Source: Streptomyces ipomoeae 91-03 (GTDB lineage: Bacteria; Actinomycetota; Actinomycetes; Streptomycetales; Streptomycetaceae). Taken from it: 64,000 bases of DNA. Location of the stretch: positions 1 to 64,000 of the forward strand of contig NZ_AEJC01000629.1 in assembly GCF_000317595.1 (NCBI RefSeq), written 5' to 3'. Below, one piece after another: positions 62,476-64,000 of the stretch. The notes under the pieces are model-generated. The model was not told where the DNA came from and made no database searches. It saw only the letters and a program-made list of their open reading frames with translations. How positions within the stretch are numbered: position 1 is the stretch's first letter; every line of letters begins with the position of its first letter. Position numbers and translations under genes: made by a program.

Positions 62476-64000
62476 ATGACCGCGCCCAACCCCCCGCACT
62501 CACCACGCGAACGCCCGGCCCTGCGCTCCCTCCTGCCCGCGCCCCTGCTCACGGCCGTGCTCGGCGCGCTCGCGGTCGGCGGGGCGGTCGCGCTGGCTCC
62601 GGAGTCCGTACGGCTGCCGCTGGCGGGCGGCGCGGGCGCGGCCGTACTGCTACTCACCGTCACCGTCACGGCCGCCGTCCACGCCCGGTCGTCGGCGCGA
62701 TTGTTGCGCCGGCGCCTCGATGCCGTGGCCCGGGACGCCGGGCTGCTGCTCCAGGAACGGGCGCGGATGACGGAGGAGTTCGGGCGTGAACGGGGCCGGC
62801 TGACCGAGGAGTTCGTGCAGGAGCGGGCGCGGATCGCGGCGGAGTACGCGCGGGAACGGGCCCGCATGACCGCCGAGTTCGAACGCGAGCGCGAGCGGCT
62901 GGCCGAGGAGCGGTCCCGGGAGGCCGGGGAACAGGCCCAGGCGACGGAAGAGGCCGAGCGGGAGAAGGCCCGTCTCGTCGAACGCGCCCGGCAGGCCGAG
63001 GCCGACCGCACCGCCGCGCTCGCCGTCACCGCCAACGTGGCCGGACGGATGCAGGCCCTCGCCACCGGCACCCTCGCCGATCTGCGCGCCATGGAGGAAC
63101 GTCACGCCGACGAGGACGTCCTCGCCGACCTCCTCCACATCGACCACCGCACCGCCCAGGCGGGCCGTCTCGCCGACTCCGTCGCCGTGCTCGCGGGCGC
63201 GCGCTCGGGCCGCCGCTGGGCGCGGCCGATCCCGATGGAGTCGATCCTGCGTGGTGCGATGGGCCGCATCGGCGCGTACCGCCGGGTCCGGCTGCACTCC
63301 TCCAGCGAGTCCGCCGTCGCCGGGCACGCCGCCGAGGGCGTGATGCACGCGCTCGCCGAACTCCTCGACAACGCGGCCAACTTCTCGCCGCCGACCGCAG
63401 AGGTCCACGTCTACGTCGAGGAGGTGCCGGCCGGGGTCATCGTCTCCGTCGAGGACGCGGGGCTGGTCATGAGCGACGTCCAGCTGCGCCGCGCCGAGCG
63501 CGCCGTCTCCGGCGAGGGCGCCGCCGACATCACCGGCCTCAGCGGCACCCGCCTCGGCCTCGCCGTCGTCGGCCGCCTCGCCCGCAAACACGGCCTGAAG
63601 GTCTCCTTCCGCCCGTCCGCCCGCGGCGGTACGGGAGTGCTGATGCTCATTCCGCAGGACATCCTGGCGGGGGCGGTGCCGGGGAGTGGCGTACCGGCGG
63701 GTGGAGTGCCTGCGGGGACGGTGGATGTGGATGGGGTCGGCAGGGTCACTGCGGCCGAGGAGGCGGTCGGGGCCACTGCGGCCGAGAATGGGGTCGGGGC
63801 CACTGCGGCCGAAGGGTTGTACGGCGCCGCCCGCGCGCCCCACGACCTGGACGCGGGAGCCACGGGTACGTCGTACGCCGCCGCACGCGCCTCTCACGAC
63901 CCGGATACGGCCACGTCGTACGCCGCCGCCCGCGCCCCCTACGACCCGGATACGGCCACGTCGTACGCCGCCGCCCGCGCCCCCTACGACCTGAACGCCG
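62476..64000 (+). CDS. CvnA-type sensor histidine kinase-like protein, 3' truncated by window edge
   Basis: First 508 residues are visible. Two membrane helices (LLTAVLGALAVGGAVAL, AAVLLLTVTVTAAV) are followed by a long charged coiled coil (RARMTEEFGRERGRLTEEF and similar heptads). The GHKL ATPase domain has N-box LAELLDNAANFSPPT and ITGLSGTRLGLAVVGRLARKHG. The C-terminus turns into repeats (TSYAAARAPYDPDTA). In S. coelicolor conservons, CvnA sits at the head of CvnB-CvnD; those genes would lie to the right. The frame is open to the edge. No classical H-box is evident before the ATPase. Confidence 0.87.
   Translation, partial: MTAPNPPHSPRERPALRSLLPAPLLTAVLGALAVGGAVALAPESVRLPLAGGAGAAVLLLTVTVTAAVHARSSARLLRRRLDAVARDAGLLLQERARMTEEFGRERGRLTEEFVQERARIAAEYARERARMTAEFERERERLAEERSREAGEQAQATEEAEREKARLVERARQAEADRTAALAVTANVAGRMQALATGTLADLRAMEERHADEDVLADLLHIDHRTAQAGRLADSVAVLAGARSGRRWARPIPMESILRGAMGRIGAYRRVRLHSSSESAVAGHAAEGVMHALAELLDNAANFSPPTAEVHVYVEEVPAGVIVSVEDAGLVMSDVQLRRAERAVSGEGAADITGLSGTRLGLAVVGRLARKHGLKVSFRPSARGGTGVLMLIPQDILAGAVPGSGVPAGGVPAGTVDVDGVGRVTAAEEAVGATAAENGVGATAAEGLYGAARAPHDLDAGATGTSYAAARASHDPDTATSYAAARAPYDPDTATSYAAARAPYDLNA

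Overview
This is a high-GC (about 70% or more) actinobacterial chromosome segment, almost certainly Streptomyces. The evidence is extreme third-position GC, GTG/TTG starts, leaderless starts, a CvnA-type sensor, STAS/anti-sigma signalling proteins, a DmdR1/SIS pair, a PdxH/citrate-synthase pair and dispersed Streptomyces-type intergenic repeats. From memory, gene order from about 17.9 to 52 kb resembles the S. coelicolor SCO43xx-44xx core region; this was not tested. I see no rRNA, tRNA, CRISPR array or insertion sequence.

Region 1 (1-17.9 kb) is a catabolic island. It holds an NDP-forming acyl-CoA synthetase (cut by the left edge), enoyl-CoA hydratase, flavin reductase, MFS transporter with a GlxA-type regulator, zinc alcohol dehydrogenase, three acyl-CoA dehydrogenases (one short, probably a partner subunit), SDR dehydrogenase, cyclase/formamidase-like hydrolase, amidohydrolase and an AMP-forming acyl-CoA ligase. 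Four transcription units start behind copies of one palindrome, CTGAC(G/A)-N3-CGTCAG, so most of the island looks like a single regulon for activation and beta-oxidation-like breakdown of an unknown (possibly cyclic) carboxylic acid. An RsbW-like ATPase gene with its own palindrome is embedded in it.

Region 2 (17.9-34 kb) is regulatory and housekeeping: EF-hand protein, STAS antagonist, ECF-like sigma factor with a fused zinc-finger anti-sigma, double-HTH MerR regulator divergent from an erythromycin-esterase-like protein, PurU, a lipoprotein solute-binding protein, a membrane protein with repeated ATQY motifs, a TPR-like regulator divergent from a leaderless prim-pol protein, and an ABC exporter.

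Region 3 (34-52 kb) holds an alpha/beta hydrolase lacking its nucleophile, a 1-kb gene-free stretch, DmdR1 with an antisense ORF, a SIS protein, a PAS protein, a maltokinase-cap protein, a promoter-driven 12-codon ORF, citrate synthase, PdxH, and a seven-gene minus-strand operon (DinB-like protein, AtuA, carboxylase beta, biotin carboxylase, acyl-CoA dehydrogenase, enoyl-CoA hydratase, TetR). A perfect palindrome precedes that operon and its presumed repressor gene is last.

Region 4 (52-64 kb) is accessory: EamA exporter, small secreted protein with a decayed second copy, gene remnants and a 9-bp minisatellite, secreted protein, a GntR regulator paired with an HTH-less UTRA paralogue and two divergent small genes, DUF952 protein, small membrane proteins, a D-lactate-dehydrogenase-like flavoprotein split by a frame change, and the start of a CvnA-type histidine kinase that runs off the right edge.
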